64,000 bases of DNA. Origin: Aricia agestis (taxonomy: Eukaryota; Arthropoda; Insecta; Lepidoptera; Lycaenidae). This document shows, in pieces, positions 11,232 to 22,706 of the stretch. The stretch's first letter is position 1; every line of letters begins with the position of its first letter. Below the pieces are notes generated by a model, which saw only the letters and a list, made by a program, of their open reading frames with translations, made no database searches and was not told where the DNA came from. The DNA lies in NCBI RefSeq assembly GCF_905147365.1, contig NC_056425.1:3727501-3791500 (forward strand), in the 5' to 3' direction. The position numbers and the translations under genes are program-made.

Positions 11232-13238
11232 TAAGGGTCGTTCAATTACCGATAAGAAAAAAAATAGTCATCAAGCCTATTACGGCCTTTAACCATTATT
11301 TGTTTTAGGGCGAACCATTATTTGTTTCTCGATATTACTTTCACATTATTTTTTATTGTAAAGTTTCTCTTTTACATATTATGCTGTCTATATACCTAAG
11401 TATCTATCAACTTTTATGTCGTTTGAAAATTATTTGATACAGATATCCTGTCTGTTCTGTGTCTGCCCCCAAGCAGAGAGCTGCCTACGCACATTTGCAT
11501 ATTAACTTATATTCTGAGTTATAGGTACCGTATAACTGCAAAGGGATCTTTGAAGCAATAATTTCCCTTAAATAAGTTTACAGAAAGTTTACTTAAACCC
11601 TTTCCCTATGCGTACCTTTGAACATATGAAAGACAAAGACTTGTTTAAATAGAAAATGGAGTCTAAACTTTAACAAAATAAGCTTCATTTGCTTTCAAAA
11701 GAAGTCAGAAAATCATTATTTTCATACTTAATGTTTTATTCCGCTGTACTGTACGCAGTACTTTTTTCGGACGTTCTACGGACGCAGTTTTCATTAAAGG
11801 CACATCCGACGTCACTGACGCGACAGCCATAAATTCTTTGTGTCCCAAGTCCCAACTAGGGTAGATTCACATACCCCATACTAATTACATCCATGACAAA
11901 CAAGTTGGAACCTTCTTAGCATGCGATAAAGTCGATAATTGCGCGCAAACTTCTTCCGAACTAGCACTAAATCTGTTACACACAAAATAAAACTGTATTT
12001 ACAGGTGATAAAGTTCATAATTGCGTTCGCGTAACAGTAACGTGATCAATCTAACGTAGTACAGGTATACTTAAGCATAATTTTCGCACGTCGCAATTCT
12101 CGTAAAGGTGCGTAATTGCGAGCTAATTCGTGAGATACAACCCTTTATTATCGGCCTGATCGACCTTTGCCAGTAAAATCACTTAGCCAATTGGTTGATT
12201 ATAGCCGAGCTACGCCCGCGCCGGAATATAAAGTGGCCTAGTCAACTTATGTGTTACTACGAAACTAACGAAATATATTAGACGCTAAAGGTATGAAGCT
12301 TTTTCTTAATGAGTAAATTTGATTTGTTAAATTCGTCTATATTCTTTGAAACCTCAGATGTGTAAACACGAAAATAACTTTGAACGAAAATTGCATATCC
12401 TGCAAGGGTCGAACTACATAATACTTAAAGAAGTGTGCGTGTATTGATCCGATTAAGAAATCTCAAAGTTACACATTTGTAAGTACCTTTTTTAATTAAA
12501 ATTTTATAAGAGAAAAACTATTGAACGGATTTATAGATATACTTTGGGCTCTGGATAAACACACACAATAATCCTGAAAAAGTACAGTCTTTACGTGAAA
12601 TTATACAATACAAAATTCCTAATAAATATAACATTTTAGTGGCAACCCTATTTCATATATAATATGAATTTGCCGACAGCACACATTACAACTGACAAAG
12701 CAACTTTTGACGGCCCTAATTGTTATCAACTCCGCCAATTGAGCTAAATTCAATATGGGATTATGAACTGCAATGTTTCAGAATGTTCGATTTTGAAGTT
12801 TGACTGCTGAATTAGTTAAATTAGGTGTTGACTCATGCAAACATATCGGTTCATTATCATCATCATCATTATCACCTTTACCAATTACCATCATCACCAT
12901 GTCTTTGGCGTGATACTGCCAGCCACAAACTACTGTGTCGCAAATAACTGGTTTTTTGCCACCACCTGTTTGTTTTTTGGTATCTAATATGGGAGGAAAA
13001 TTGAATGTGGACAAAAGTAACCATGTTCTAATTGAAACTCAACGGAGTTTGAACTAGAAGCGGTAGATTGGTAACCCGAAAGTAAAAAGTAGAAGCAAAT
13101 AAAATTCGTTGTGTTCTGTGTCCAAAATATCAGGAAAATTGCGAGGAACATAATAATATTGACTCTACCTCTGTTTAAAATCATAGGCGCGACAGAACAC
13201 TGTCTATCGGGCGAGCAAGTCTATATTATCTATACTAA

Positions 13239-13949
13239 TCTATACTAATATTATAAAACGGAAGAGTTTGTTAGTTTGTTTGTTTGTTTGAACGCGCTGA
13301 TCTCAGGAACTACTGGTCCGATTTAAAAAATTCTTTCAGTGTTAGATAGTCCATTTATCGAGGAAGGCTATAGGCTATATTTTATCACGCTAAGACTAAT
13401 AGGAGCGAAGAAATAGAGGAAAATGTGGAAAAAACGGGGGGAAATTATTAGAAAGGCCTAATTTGAACGCGCTAATCTCAGGAACTACTGATCCGATTTG
13501 AAAAATTATTTCAGAGTTAGATAGCCCAGTTATCAAGGAAGGCTATAAGCTATATTTTATCACGCTAAGACCAATAGGAGCGAAGAAATAGAGGAAAGTA
13601 TGGAAAAAACGGGGGCAAATTATTAGAAAGGCCTAATTTGAACGCGCTAATCTCAGGAACTACTGGTCCGATTAAAAAAAATATTTCAGTGTTAGATAGC
13701 CCAGTTATCGAGGAAGGGTATAGGCTATATTTTATCACGCTAATACTATAGGAGCGAAGAAATAGAGGAAAATGTGTAAAAACGGGGGAAATTATTTGAA
13801 AGGGCTTATCTCACGAACTACTAGAGCATTTTTTCTGTTATTTGGATCAGATAAGAAGTAGACCACGTTAAGGATCATAGGCTTTTTTGTAGACTTTTTT
13901 TTCTGTGAAATATCTAATTTACGCGAGCGAAGCCGCGCGGAATGTCTAG
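13239..13949 (+). mobile_element. Helitron-like element with internal 175-bp tandem repeats
   Basis: Begins 'tctatactaatattataaaa' after an A and ends '...gaatgtCTAG' before a T. That is the A|TC...CTAG|T insertion pattern of Helitrons. A GC-rich palindromic block ('gcgagcgaagccgcgc') lies just before the end, as expected for the terminal hairpin. The interior is three copies of a ~175-bp unit starting 'gaacgcgct' at 13290, 13465 and 13640, then a degenerate fourth. No coding sequence. Confidence 0.75.
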
Positions 13950-14318
13950 TAATATTATAAAGTGGAAGAGTTTGTTTGTTTGAACGCGCTAATCTCAGGA
14001 ACTACTGGTCCAATTTAACAATTATTTCCTTGTTAGATAGCTCATTTATCGAGGAAGGCTATAGACTATAAATTATCACTCTGAGACTAATAGAAGCGAA
14101 GAAACATAGGAAAATGTGGAAAAAACCGGGAAAATTTTTTGAAGGCGCTTATTTTGCGAACTACTGGATCAATTTTAAGTTATTTGGCACAGATGTAGAA
14201 CGTGACATGAAGAAACATAGGCTATTTTTTGCGGGAAAATGTTTCTGTTCGGTTCGGTTTCTGTTCGGTTTCCGTAAAATTTCTCATTTATGCGGGCGAG
14301 GCCGCGTGGAATGTCTAG
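13950..14318 (+). mobile_element. second Helitron-like copy, head-to-tail
   Basis: Starts at the CTAG|T junction of the previous copy, with one 'gaacgcgctaatctc' unit at 13982, and ends '...gtggaatgtCTAG' at 14315-14318. Confidence 0.7.
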
Positions 14319-14708
14319 TTTGTAATAAAATTTATGTACAATTTTTAATGAATATTGACGAAATCTCTTCAGTTGGCAGCTGCCACTTACCAAAAAGTTG
14401 TTGAAAATACAACGCGAATGTACAGGAAATAAAATGAATTATCCTACAATTTTATTTAACGTTTGTAAAATTATTTCGGAAGCACTACTCGACTTGTAAA
14501 ATAAATTGTAATTTGTGTGGATATTCTGTATTTCGCCGGGTGAGGATCCTGGCGTGAGCGTTTTAAGTATTATCCGTATTTAAATTAATTTAATAAAGCT
14601 ATGTAGTAAGTATATTTCCAATCATAAAGCAAGTAAAATATTTTACAAAAAGTTTTGTGGCTCTTTTCGTTGTTTGGACTGCAATTCTTAAACTACAAAC
14701 TAGTTCAG
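14319..14708. other. AT-rich, unassigned
   Basis: No supported gene or repeat end. Confidence 0.35.
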
Positions 14709-14738
14709 TTTTAACAAAACCTGCTGGTGTGTACTGAC

Positions 14739-14834
14739 CTGACGAAGGAAATATTGCGGCCTCCGCTGCGCTCCCACCGCGACCACAAGCCCCAAACACC
14801 ACAAGAGAACGTGGCTGGCCAGCCACGTTCTCTT
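14739..14834 (-). pseudogene. partial duplicate of the neighbouring exon (donor end)
   Basis: On the minus strand it repeats two blocks of the exon at 15062-14870: 'gaacgtggctgg' through 'ggtcgcggtgggagcgcagc', and the donor end 'cttcgtcag|gtcagta'. The central coding part is missing. A 32-bp palindrome (14803-14834) marks its upstream edge. The donor remains intact, so it could act as a cryptic or alternative exon. Confidence 0.5.
14803..14834. repeat. perfect 32-bp palindrome
   Basis: 'aagagaacgtggctgg' is followed immediately by its own reverse complement. It sits at the junction of the duplicated exon fragment. Confidence 0.9.
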
Positions 14835-14869
14835 TTCATATTTTTTTTTATAATCAGCTTGATACTGAC

Positions 14870-15062
14870 CTGACGAAGAATATATTGACGGTGTAATGCG
14901 TGGCTTCAGTGACGACGGGCTGAGTGTGGTTGTAGTAGCGGCTGGCGTGCGACACCGCCGCCACTGCCGCCATGCGCTGCGAGCCCATGGCCCACCCGAG
15001 CGGGCTCCGCTGCGCTCCCACCGCGACCACCAGCCCCCAACACCACAGCCCAGCCACGTTCT
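14870..15062 (-). CDS. coding exon of a minus-strand membrane protein gene (second visible)
   Basis: A GC-rich block ending at a good donor, GTCAG|GTCAGT (14870/14869). The frame carries 'GSQRMAAVAAVSHASRYY', then an N-glycosylation sequon (NHT), 'QPVVTEATHYT', and the first residues of a hydrophobic segment (VNIFFV). The exon ends in phase 2 and matches the start phase of 5841-5709, where the transmembrane helix continues. The start is uncertain. An acceptor-like AAAAG|AG at 15063 gives 193 nt and fits the phase-1 end of the exon at 17837-17696. Alternatively, translation may begin at the ATG at 14988-14986 (context GCCATGG). I infer an extracellular segment followed by a single membrane pass. 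Family unknown. Confidence 0.5.
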
Positions 15063-15690
15063 CTTTTCAAATTGGTGTTTTTTTTATTATCAGCTTGGAT
15101 GCGTGGTGTAGGTCGCAAGGCACATCTGTAACAAGTTATTTTTTGTGAGCTCTTAGGAGAGTCATAGACTGGCATGGCGATTGTTAGGCAAGTACTATAT
15201 AGCGTTCGCAGGGTGATTGCGCAATCATCATAATATGTTTAAAAGGCCCCAAGCATCAGTAATCCATAGTGAAGAAGGTGCGTTTTTTAAACTTCAAAAA
15301 TCACTACTTCTGGTTGATTTGAATTGACCCCGTGTGGACCGTGGTTATTAAAATGATATTTTTAAAACGCCTAGCCACTAAATATACTAGGCAGCGAAAT
15401 AAGAGTTTACCAAATAAGATTCACTGTTCGGAAAAAAAGGAAACTATAAAGTATAAAGGTTTCATGTTTTGGCTGGTAATAATGGAATTTACTCGCTGTA
15501 GGGTGTTTCTTAGTACTGTTCGTAAATAGATTCCGTCGTGCTCGTAACTGTTGGGCTTCCTCAGATCAATATAACATTTATAGATCTAATAATAACTACA
15601 CAACTTTAGCTTAGGATAAATGTATATAATGATGTTATTTACATAACATTAAAAATAATGCTGAAACATGGCACATAAAAATTATTCAAT
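15063..15690. other. unassigned, probable intron
   Basis: AT-rich sequence with no supported exon. Confidence 0.35.
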
Positions 15691-15882
15691 TAGATGACGC
15701 CCACAACTCCGTTGCGCCAAAATCCTTATCGCGCTGGAACCGTACATTTTTTCGAGATAAAAAGTATCCTGTGTCCTTTATCGGGACTCAAAGTATCTCC
15801 ATACCGAATTGCAGCAAAATCGGTGCAGCGGTTTGGGCGTGAAGAGGTAACAGACAGACAGATAGACCCTGTCGTATTTACA
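15691..15882 (-). mobile_element. Helitron-like element (family C)
   Basis: The plus strand shows the reverse complement of the family: 'agatgacgcccacaactccg', 'gggactcaaagtatctcca', 'gtgaagaggtaacagacaga'. The terminal CTAG is mutated to CTAA. The 5' TACTAATATTAT end is missing. Confidence 0.65.
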
Positions 15883-16165
15883 TTTTTTGGAAGGTAGTTC
15901 CTTTAGCGCGCTGCGCCTTGAGCTAGACTGAAACAGTTGTAACGACACTTTTTTATTAGTACCTGCATAGTAGGGGCAGAGGGCGTTGATAGTATTCCTG
16001 TGCATCAACTAATTGGCGTTTTTTTAGGAATAAACAGTGACGCGTTGTTAGTATTCCTGGGCGTCAGTAGATGGCGTTTTTTTTAATGCTGTATACAGAT
16101 TTTTTTAACATATGAAATAACTTAGTTCCATTCGGGTGTCCCTTGACACCTCTCAATTTTTTTTT
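15883..16165. repeat. dispersed repeat, copy 2
   Basis: Colinear with 218-381, plus an extra internal block in which 'gtattcctgggcgtcagta' and 'tggcgttttttt' recur in tandem. Confidence 0.55.
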
Positions 16166-17695
16166 GTACGGAAACTCGTTGGACAAGTGCAGTAAAACCA
16201 AATTCGTTTGCAATTCTAAAACACAATTATTAATTGAACCATTTGTTCTCTAATGATATACAACAAATGGCGAACATACATCTCCACTTTCTTATGCTAA
16301 TGCATCCATTTCTCTTAATAGCTCGCCCAGCGTTTAGCTCGATCTTCGGCTGTCCAGATAACTTGTTGATTTATTACGCTAGCTGACTGCTTGCTTGCTT
16401 GATTTGCTCACGTTAAGGAGTTAAAACCCATAATTATTAAAATACAGAAAAGATGTAAAACTAAAACATTAGTGTTGGCTCTGTAAATAAAAAAAGGCTG
16501 TAAAGAAGTGTCCTGCAGTCATACATTTTTTTTTAATTTTTTGTTCTGATTTATGTGAATAGAGATCCACCTTATGCACATGTTGGTTAACGAGTTTTAA
16601 AAACATACGGTGATCAGAGCTGGAGCGTTACTAACCACTTGACGAAACTGGAGTCGACATTTAAAGGCGCAGAGTAGCAATAATTTTTTAGCAGAATTGG
16701 CTTACAGCGCTAACGAACTCTTACAAAAAAACAGCTAATTATGTAAATCCTTTTGACGGAAATAGAATAAATAGTTTGATGCATACTTTACATATTCATA
16801 AAGCGACGTTAGCATTAATTGTACATAAAATCTGTTAGTTTTATAACAGTATGCATTTTTGCATGTGAATTATGAGTTTTACGCAACTAGGTACTACCCA
16901 TTTTAGTTCCTCTTGTTAAATAAAATAGAGAAAAGATTTGTTTATTCTTTACATCGGACCAGTAGATTCGTTTAATTGAAACTACTGCCCAGATTATGTT
17001 GAAGAAGTTTAATATTTGTATAGATTTTTGTTGCCACTACACACAAATTGCCACTACAGGCACATCTCATTCTCTGGTTAATAAAAAATGATGAAATAAC
17101 GTCTGAAAAGTTATAAAATTTATTCGGATCTCTAGTTGTTATAAATTTACAGGATAAAAACTATAATATAATAATTATAACATCGAACGGCGATAAATTC
17201 TGACGACACCCGGGGGACGAACTGGTATTGAATATAATAACTCCGCCACGCTATTACTTTTTACTGCCAATAAAAATAACTTCGATATTCTCTATCAAAG
17301 TAGATATCGTGGTAGAGGATATATACTTCGATATTATAATTTAGTACCTACCCTTTAATTTATTGAAGATTTTACATAAGCTCCGAACATCGCTTGTTCA
17401 AACTCTTCATTGTATTAATAAAATTCAGTAATCTTAAAATTAATGTGGCCGTTTTATCCAATTAAAACGCGTTAGACATTTCATGTGAATATCGTTTTGT
17501 AGATTGAAAGAAAACGAATATAATAAAAATAGGAGAATCTGGATATCCCCTACGCACAATTAGCAAAAAAGATTTCGATTTTTTTTTTACTTAGCCTGGA
17601 AAGGCAATAGCGTGTAAATAGCTAAATTGCCTGCGGGATAATACAAAGTTCTCAAAATAAAAAACACTCCGGAATCCGTATCATGCCCGACTAAC
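16166..17695. other. AT-rich, no recognised feature (probable intron)
   Basis: No exon, RNA or transposon termini supported. It lies between candidate exons of the minus-strand gene. Confidence 0.35.
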
Positions 17696-17837
17696 CTGTT
17701 CCATAGTCAGCAGGGGTGCTCATCAGGCAATTGCAGTAGCAGCAAGCCCGTTGGATCTTGTAGGAGCAAGATGATTGTCTTCTATAGCGCGTGGTCCGCT
17801 CCGGAGCGTAGCTGAAGTACTCTTGAATTTTGATGCA
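17696..17837 (-). CDS. cysteine-rich coding exon on the minus strand (first visible)
   Basis: A 142-nt block with acceptor CCAAAG|TGC (17837) preceded by a pyrimidine-rich tract, and donor ACAG|GTTAGT (17696/17695). Only one frame is open through to the donor. It encodes a peptide with six cysteines and many basic and aromatic residues: 'CIKIQEYFSYAPERTTR', 'SSCSYKIQRACCYCNCL', ending PADYGT in phase 1. The Cys pattern suggests an extracellular disulfide-bonded module, but I do not recognise the family. It starts mid-protein, so upstream exons must exist. Phase is compatible with the exon at 15062-14870; membership in the same gene is an inference. Confidence 0.55.
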
Positions 17838-18690
17838 CTTTGGTCGGCCGACCACACAAAAGGTTCACAGCGATTATATTGAAAAACCAAAAGAGAAAGA
17901 AACTTGAAATTCCAGCTGGATTAAGCCTTTTCAAGGAAAAATTATCAGAACAAAATTTTCTCGAATGCCATCAAAACCGATCCGCGGCAAAAAGCGGCCA
18001 GCAAACACTTGTCATCTGTCAAGTGTCAAAGATATGTATTCTTCGTCTTCTTCCGACAGTGGTAAATTGCCATATTATGTTAAAGGTTCATCCAACGGTT
18101 GATGAACAGAAACTCCCAAACTGAGCTACATCTCAACAGTGGAAAAAAAAACAACACAAATCCAGAGTGTAATTTGAGAACTCATTATTTAGTTATTAAG
18201 GAAATATAATATATTAAATTATAACAAAATTAAGTGCAAAACCATAGCCCTTTAGCTTTTTGGCTTAGTTAAAAGCTACATATATATTATAAAAGATAGT
18301 AGTCTGTAGTACAACAGGGGCACAAGAGGCCGCCTAAATAATAAATTCAGTGCCCCCGGCACCGAAGTTGTGCCCAATTTGTGCTCCTATGTCCGACACG
18401 CCTCCCCCAGCGACTTTTGACTTTGACGCTTACTTTGTTATGCTTTTAACCGACTTCCAAAAGGAGGAGTTTAATTGTAGGCTGAGAATTTCGCGTTGAA
18501 AAATGTTTTAAAATCTTACTTTGTTATGCTTTCTGACTTCCAAAAACAAGTTCAAAAGGTGACAAAAGAGGTTCTTTTTTGGCTGAGGGTTTAGCGTTGG
18601 AAAAATGTTTCCAAGTTGGGGAAAACTTAGGACAATGCAGGCTGATACCTGATTGTCTTACAAGAAAAGCAAGTAAAGTCGGTATAAAGA
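17838..18690. other. unassigned, with two copies of a short motif
   Basis: 'gacttccaaaaggaggag' near 18452 and a related block near 18536 repeat with downstream 'gcgttgaaaaatgtt' and 'gcgttggaaaaatgtt'. This motif recurs in inverted or partial form at about 19690, 51465 and 52145 and looks like part of a dispersed repeat. No gene seen. Confidence 0.4.
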
Positions 18691-18961
18691 GAGAGAGAGA
18701 GAGAGAGATCTTGTGTAGGTACTTACTGCGCACACACTTAGGCACATTAAAATTAGTCCTGCGTTATAACTAGCTTGAGTTCCATGAAACTGACCGAAAT
18801 TGTCACCGAAACCGTAGTAGGCATTGTCCCCTAGAACCTTTGCCTGCCACTCGTGTGAACTGCGCACACACTTGGGCTCTTAATCCTGCGGAGCTGGCCT
18901 GGTTTCAATGAAACCTTTCACTATCGCCGAAAATGTTGTAGGCATTGTCCCCTAGAACCGT
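18691..18961 (+). mobile_element. SINE tail, internally duplicated
   Basis: Starts at a (GA)n run and contains 'ctgcgcacacacttaggcac' and 'gcattgtcccctagaacc'. A second, similar unit follows from about 18858. The same tail is in the complete SINE at 50253-50615. The tRNA-like head is absent. Confidence 0.6.
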
Positions 18962-19574
18962 CGCTTGCCAATCGTGTGTGGGTAGCAAAAGGCACTGCAT
19001 ACAATTTCCTTATACTTTAATGACTTCCCGAAACTTGGTAGCATTTATAACGAGCGCGAGCTTGCCTAAAATTATCAAAGTCAACTTACGACATTCCTTC
19101 AGCGCACTAATAATTATTTCCACCTGCAAATTGCTAAATTGCTCTGAAACTGTTCGAAAATTACACTATGCAATTTCTAATTCAGTGTATGTAATCTTGA
19201 ATGCATTATAAGTTTTAGAAATTACTAGAAGTTGCGCACGGCTCCGCCCAGTTAAGAACAGTATATCTGGATTGGATTGAAGTAATATTAATGTTCATTT
19301 AAAATAGCAGAATTATATATTGTCAAATCGCGGAATTCTGTCTATAGCGGTCATTGACTCTCTGTCAAAAAACTTGTAAATTTTCTATACAAACCGCGAT
19401 TGACAATGAAGTGACAGATGTTTCTAGTCTTAGGGTGATATCGTATTTTGTATACACGATGTGAACATAGTATGGATTATATCAATTCAAACTCATAAAT
19501 ATGATGATTATGATACGAAGAGGTAACCAAGCCGTTTTCCGATGAAACTAGAATAGTCTGATTTTTTTCTTAAA
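18962..19574. other. unassigned AT-rich
   Basis: Only a weak inverted pair was seen ('attgtcaaatcgcgg' near 19319 and 'ccgcgattgacaat' near 19396). Confidence 0.35.
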
Positions 19575-19840
19575 CTAGCTGTTCCCCGCGACTTCGTCCG
19601 CGTGAACTTTAGTTAAATTTTGAAAATCGGTCCACAAATGACGTAGTTGTCCGAGGACAAATACAAAAAAAGTAAAATAATTTATGTCCTCCTCCTTTTC
19701 GGAAGTCGGTTAAAAAGTAGCCTAAGTTATTCCCTACTACATCAGCTATCTGCTAAAAAAAGTTCCGTCAAAATCGCTCCAGCCATTTCAGAGATAGCCG
19801 GAACAAACAGACAGACAACATACGGACAAAAATTGTAAAA
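19575..19840 (-). mobile_element. Helitron-like element (family D)
   Basis: The minus-strand 3' end is CTAG at 19575-19578, preceded by a GC-rich terminal palindrome ('ccccgcgacttcgtccgcg' on plus). This is a typical lepidopteran Helitron tail. The body shows 'acagacagacaacatacgg'. The 5' end is not defined. Confidence 0.6.
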
Positions 19841-20855
19841 AACGTTTTTGTCTGTACCCTATATACGTTCATATGCATCTAGTAAAAAACGGTTCTTTCA
19901 ATATTACAAACAGACACTACAGACTATACATCTACATATATAATTTTATTTATATATGTAGATGTATAGATTAACAGAATGCAGTGCGAGTTCTTTTACA
20001 CATAGCTCCTAAACTAGAAAGGCAATAACCGCTGGTGCCACCTTAAATTGTCTTGACCCTAGAAAGGTAATTCCAATAGTACAGACAAGATAGAGAGTTG
20101 GCATCTGAAAATACGTAATTTTTCAGTTACATCACTTTCATTGATAATTCCATTCCATATTGCATAGTGATTAGCTATTTCTTTTGTTGTATGTGTATAA
20201 TAATAATATATAACTAGAGATCGCCCAATGGTTGAAATTCGACCTTACTTGCAACGACATTAGGACTGCTACCTATATTTTGTAAAAAATATTGACTTCA
20301 TCATAGTTTTTTTCAATTCTTGTCTCTGGGACTCAGCTGACTGGCCGTTTAAGCATTGTATAATAGTATCTAAAATGAAATAAAAAAAACAATAATCCAT
20401 TTTCAATTTGTCAACTTGTTGTCAACAGACTTCAACCATAAATAATAGAGTATAATTCGTATGTCACTCAAAATCTGTCATTTTTCCTAGTAGTAGTGTC
20501 GTAGTGTGTGTAACGTTTTATTTGTTAAAAATATATATGATAAAAGCATAATTTTAAAATAATATTAGCTCGATGCGCTCCTTCACCATATAAACTATAA
20601 CTGAGCGAAATTTCATGTACCTACGATTCCCCATTTTTCGTTACAAAGTTTTTCTCTCACGTATTAATATATAGATAGATATCATTGTTTAAACGAACTT
20701 TCTAAATCATTCTAGCAATGTGATAGAAATTTATAAGTTTTTGTTACTGAATTTATAAAACTTTTTAAATCGAGCTTGCATGCGGGTAAAAAGAGTAGGA
20801 AGATCGTTTACGTTATTTTACGTTGATTTTATGGGTCACCTTTGTATGTACATTT
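19841..20855. other. AT-rich, with one hairpin
   Basis: Contains the hairpin at 19924-19969. No gene was recognised. Confidence 0.35.
19924..19969. repeat. perfect hairpin, 19-bp arms
   Basis: 'ctatacatctacatatata' is mirrored after an 8-nt A/T loop. Confidence 0.65.
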
Positions 20856-20994
20856 TTAGGGTTCTGTACCCAAAGGGTAAAAACGGGACCCTATTACTGA
20901 GACTTCGATGTCTGTCCGTCTGTCTTTCTGTCTGTCTGTCTGTCTCCATGCTGTAACTCAAGAACGGTATTAGCTAGAGAATTGAAATTTTCAC
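20856..20994 (+). repeat. fragment of the 'ggttctgtacccaaagggt' dispersed repeat
   Basis: Shares 'acccaaagggtaaaaacggg', 'accctattact', the (tctgtccg)n run and 'ctcaagaacgg' with 32500-32880 and the foldback at 382-1854. It is truncated where a Helitron-like fragment begins. Confidence 0.65.
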
Positions 20995-21122
20995 AGATTA
21001 TGTCTTTTCCCGGGACTCAAAGTATCTCCATGCCAAATCTCAGCAAAATCGGTTCAGAGGTTTGAGCGTGAAGAGGTAACAGACAGACAGACACACTTTC
21101 TCATTTATAATATTAGTATGGA
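20995..21122 (-). mobile_element. Helitron-like element (family C), 5' half
   Basis: Minus-strand start 'tccatactaatattataaat' at 21122, then the family's 'acctcttcacgctcaaacc'. It stops at 'ttcccgggactcaaag', with the CTAG half missing. Confidence 0.65.
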
Positions 21123-21676
21123 AGTATTGGATTAATATTGATCAGAAATGTCTCTCCCAGTGACATCTCCGGGCAGAATCAACCTGCCCATCCAATTCGA
21201 TTTTGCCTAGGCAAACTCCGATTCTGACAACCGTCTAAATTGTAAATGCAATAAGATAGGCACTTGATATTCGTGTATTATGTAGATGCGATATAATATG
21301 CTAATAAGCCGAAGTTTCCGCCTTCGCCCATGTCTCGAACTTCCGACAAACTTCTGCCTAAGTGTATTCATTTTTTTTTCGTGGTTCTATTTGTGGATTT
21401 TGAACCAATATGTTAATTATTTAAAATTTAATATTTATTATAAAATCTCGTGTTTGTGCGCAAACTTCTCCAAAACGGCTCAAACGATTTTAATGAAATT
21501 TTGTATGTACATTCGTTGGGCCTGAGAATAGGTTTTTATCTTTTTTTTATATTGATACTGGAAATAATTTACATATATGGAAAAACAACGTTGGCCGAGT
21601 CAGCCAGTATATTATAACATTTGAGAAGAAAGAATCTTACGTAAGTTTTAAATTAGCTAAGATTCTTACCATAAAG
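21123..21676. other. Helitron-like relics, otherwise unassigned
   Basis: 'ttctccaaaacggctcaaac' near 21467 resembles the body of Helitron-like repeats. No termini could be set. Confidence 0.3.
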
Positions 21677-21963
21677 TAGGGTTGCTGAGGATTCCTCTTC
21701 CGCTTCCTCATAATGAGGAAGTTCCGCAATATTTTGGGTTCCTCAACCGTTATCGCATCCTCATAAATAAAAATAAAAAAATCCTCTTCCGCTATCGCTT
21801 CCTCAAAATTTAAGAGGAATTTATGAGGAATTTCACTGCGCATGCGCATCGCGTATCCAATCATGGCAACGCACACGCCAGAGCCAGAGAATTGTATAAT
21901 TCACTCATCTTTTTTTTTTGTGTGCGTTGTTGTGTATGTTTAACCTGGGAAAATTAAGGAATT

Positions 21964-22150
21964 CAGACCGAATAATTCGTGTAGTTTTGAAAGTTGGTAC
22001 AGTTGTTCCTAAAGGCGTCCAGATGAATATACTAAAAGTCTCCGAGGGTGGGACAAGAGCCGGCGGTGTTGGAGGGGGGGAAGGCTCTTCCTGAAAATAA
22101 TAAAAAATAAATAAAATAACACGAAAAAACTACACAAATTATTCGGTCTG
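21964..22150. mobile_element. small TIR element nested in the hAT-like element
   Basis: 'cagaccgaataattcgtgta' and its near-perfect complement at 22126-22150 bound 187 bp, including a G-rich tract near 22070-22080. Confidence 0.6.
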
Positions 22151-22151
22151 A

Positions 22152-22351
22152 TCGTCGATTTTGAAACTAATTTTCTTAGACTAGTTACTGAACTCCTCCT
22201 TAATTGCTGGACCGATTTTGATGATTCTTTATAGTGTGTGTTTTGAGAAAATGGCTTAGATTCATAGTTTGGTCTTTTAATTAATTTTTGTGTAATGTAT
22301 GTACCTAGTTATGTACAGACAGAACAAAGACTTTTGGGTTGGCTCCGCTAG
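22152..22351 (+). mobile_element. Helitron-like fragment
   Basis: Ends '...ggttggctccgCTAG|T'. The body has 'gctggaccgattttgatgat', similar to Helitron-like repeats elsewhere in the window. Confidence 0.45.
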
Positions 22352-22706
22352 TATTTATAATTTCCTATCATCCTCTTCCTCATCCGCTTCCTCTTCCGCT
22401 TCCTCTTCCGCTTCCTCATCCGCATCCTCTTCCTCAAAAAATATCCTCTTCCTCATCCGCATCCTCTAAATTTGCGCGTGAAAATTCCTCTTCCTCCTCC
22501 TCTTCCTCATAATCACTTCCTCAACAACCCTACCATAAAGTTATGTTCATCGAAGTTACTCGAACCCGAAAGTGGACAGAAAGATTTTTTAGTTCTTTAA
22601 GTTTTTAATCAAAGCTACGTTCTTGTAGATTGTAGATTTTAGCTTCTACTTTCACAACAAAAATGAGCATATTATACTGCTCATTTTAGGAAAACTCTAT
22701 TCTAAC

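Larger units (their letters stand above)
9590..13238. other. long AT-rich stretch, possible intron
   Basis: No coding exon was supported over 3.6 kb. Notable items are the hairpin at 10076-10139, a MITE-end fragment at 11195-11231 and a trinucleotide-rich patch (tcatca) near 12853-12900. It lies between two candidate exons of the minus-strand gene. Confidence 0.4.
21677..22532. mobile_element. non-autonomous hAT-like element with subterminal repeats
   Basis: Ends 'tagggttgctgagga' and 'tcctcaacaaccct a' form ~15-bp TIRs, flanked by an 8-bp direct repeat 'ccataaag' (21669-21676 and 22533-22540), the TSD length of hAT elements. Both subterminal regions are arrays of GAGGAAGCGGA-like words (tcctcttccgcttcctc on plus). 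The left array is about 21690-21830 and the right about 22373-22520. The interior includes a nested TIR element and a Helitron-like piece. No transposase. Confidence 0.8.

Noticed and set aside
13290..13810. CRISPR-like or satellite array
   Set aside because: Units are contiguous without unique spacers and lie inside Helitron-like ends.
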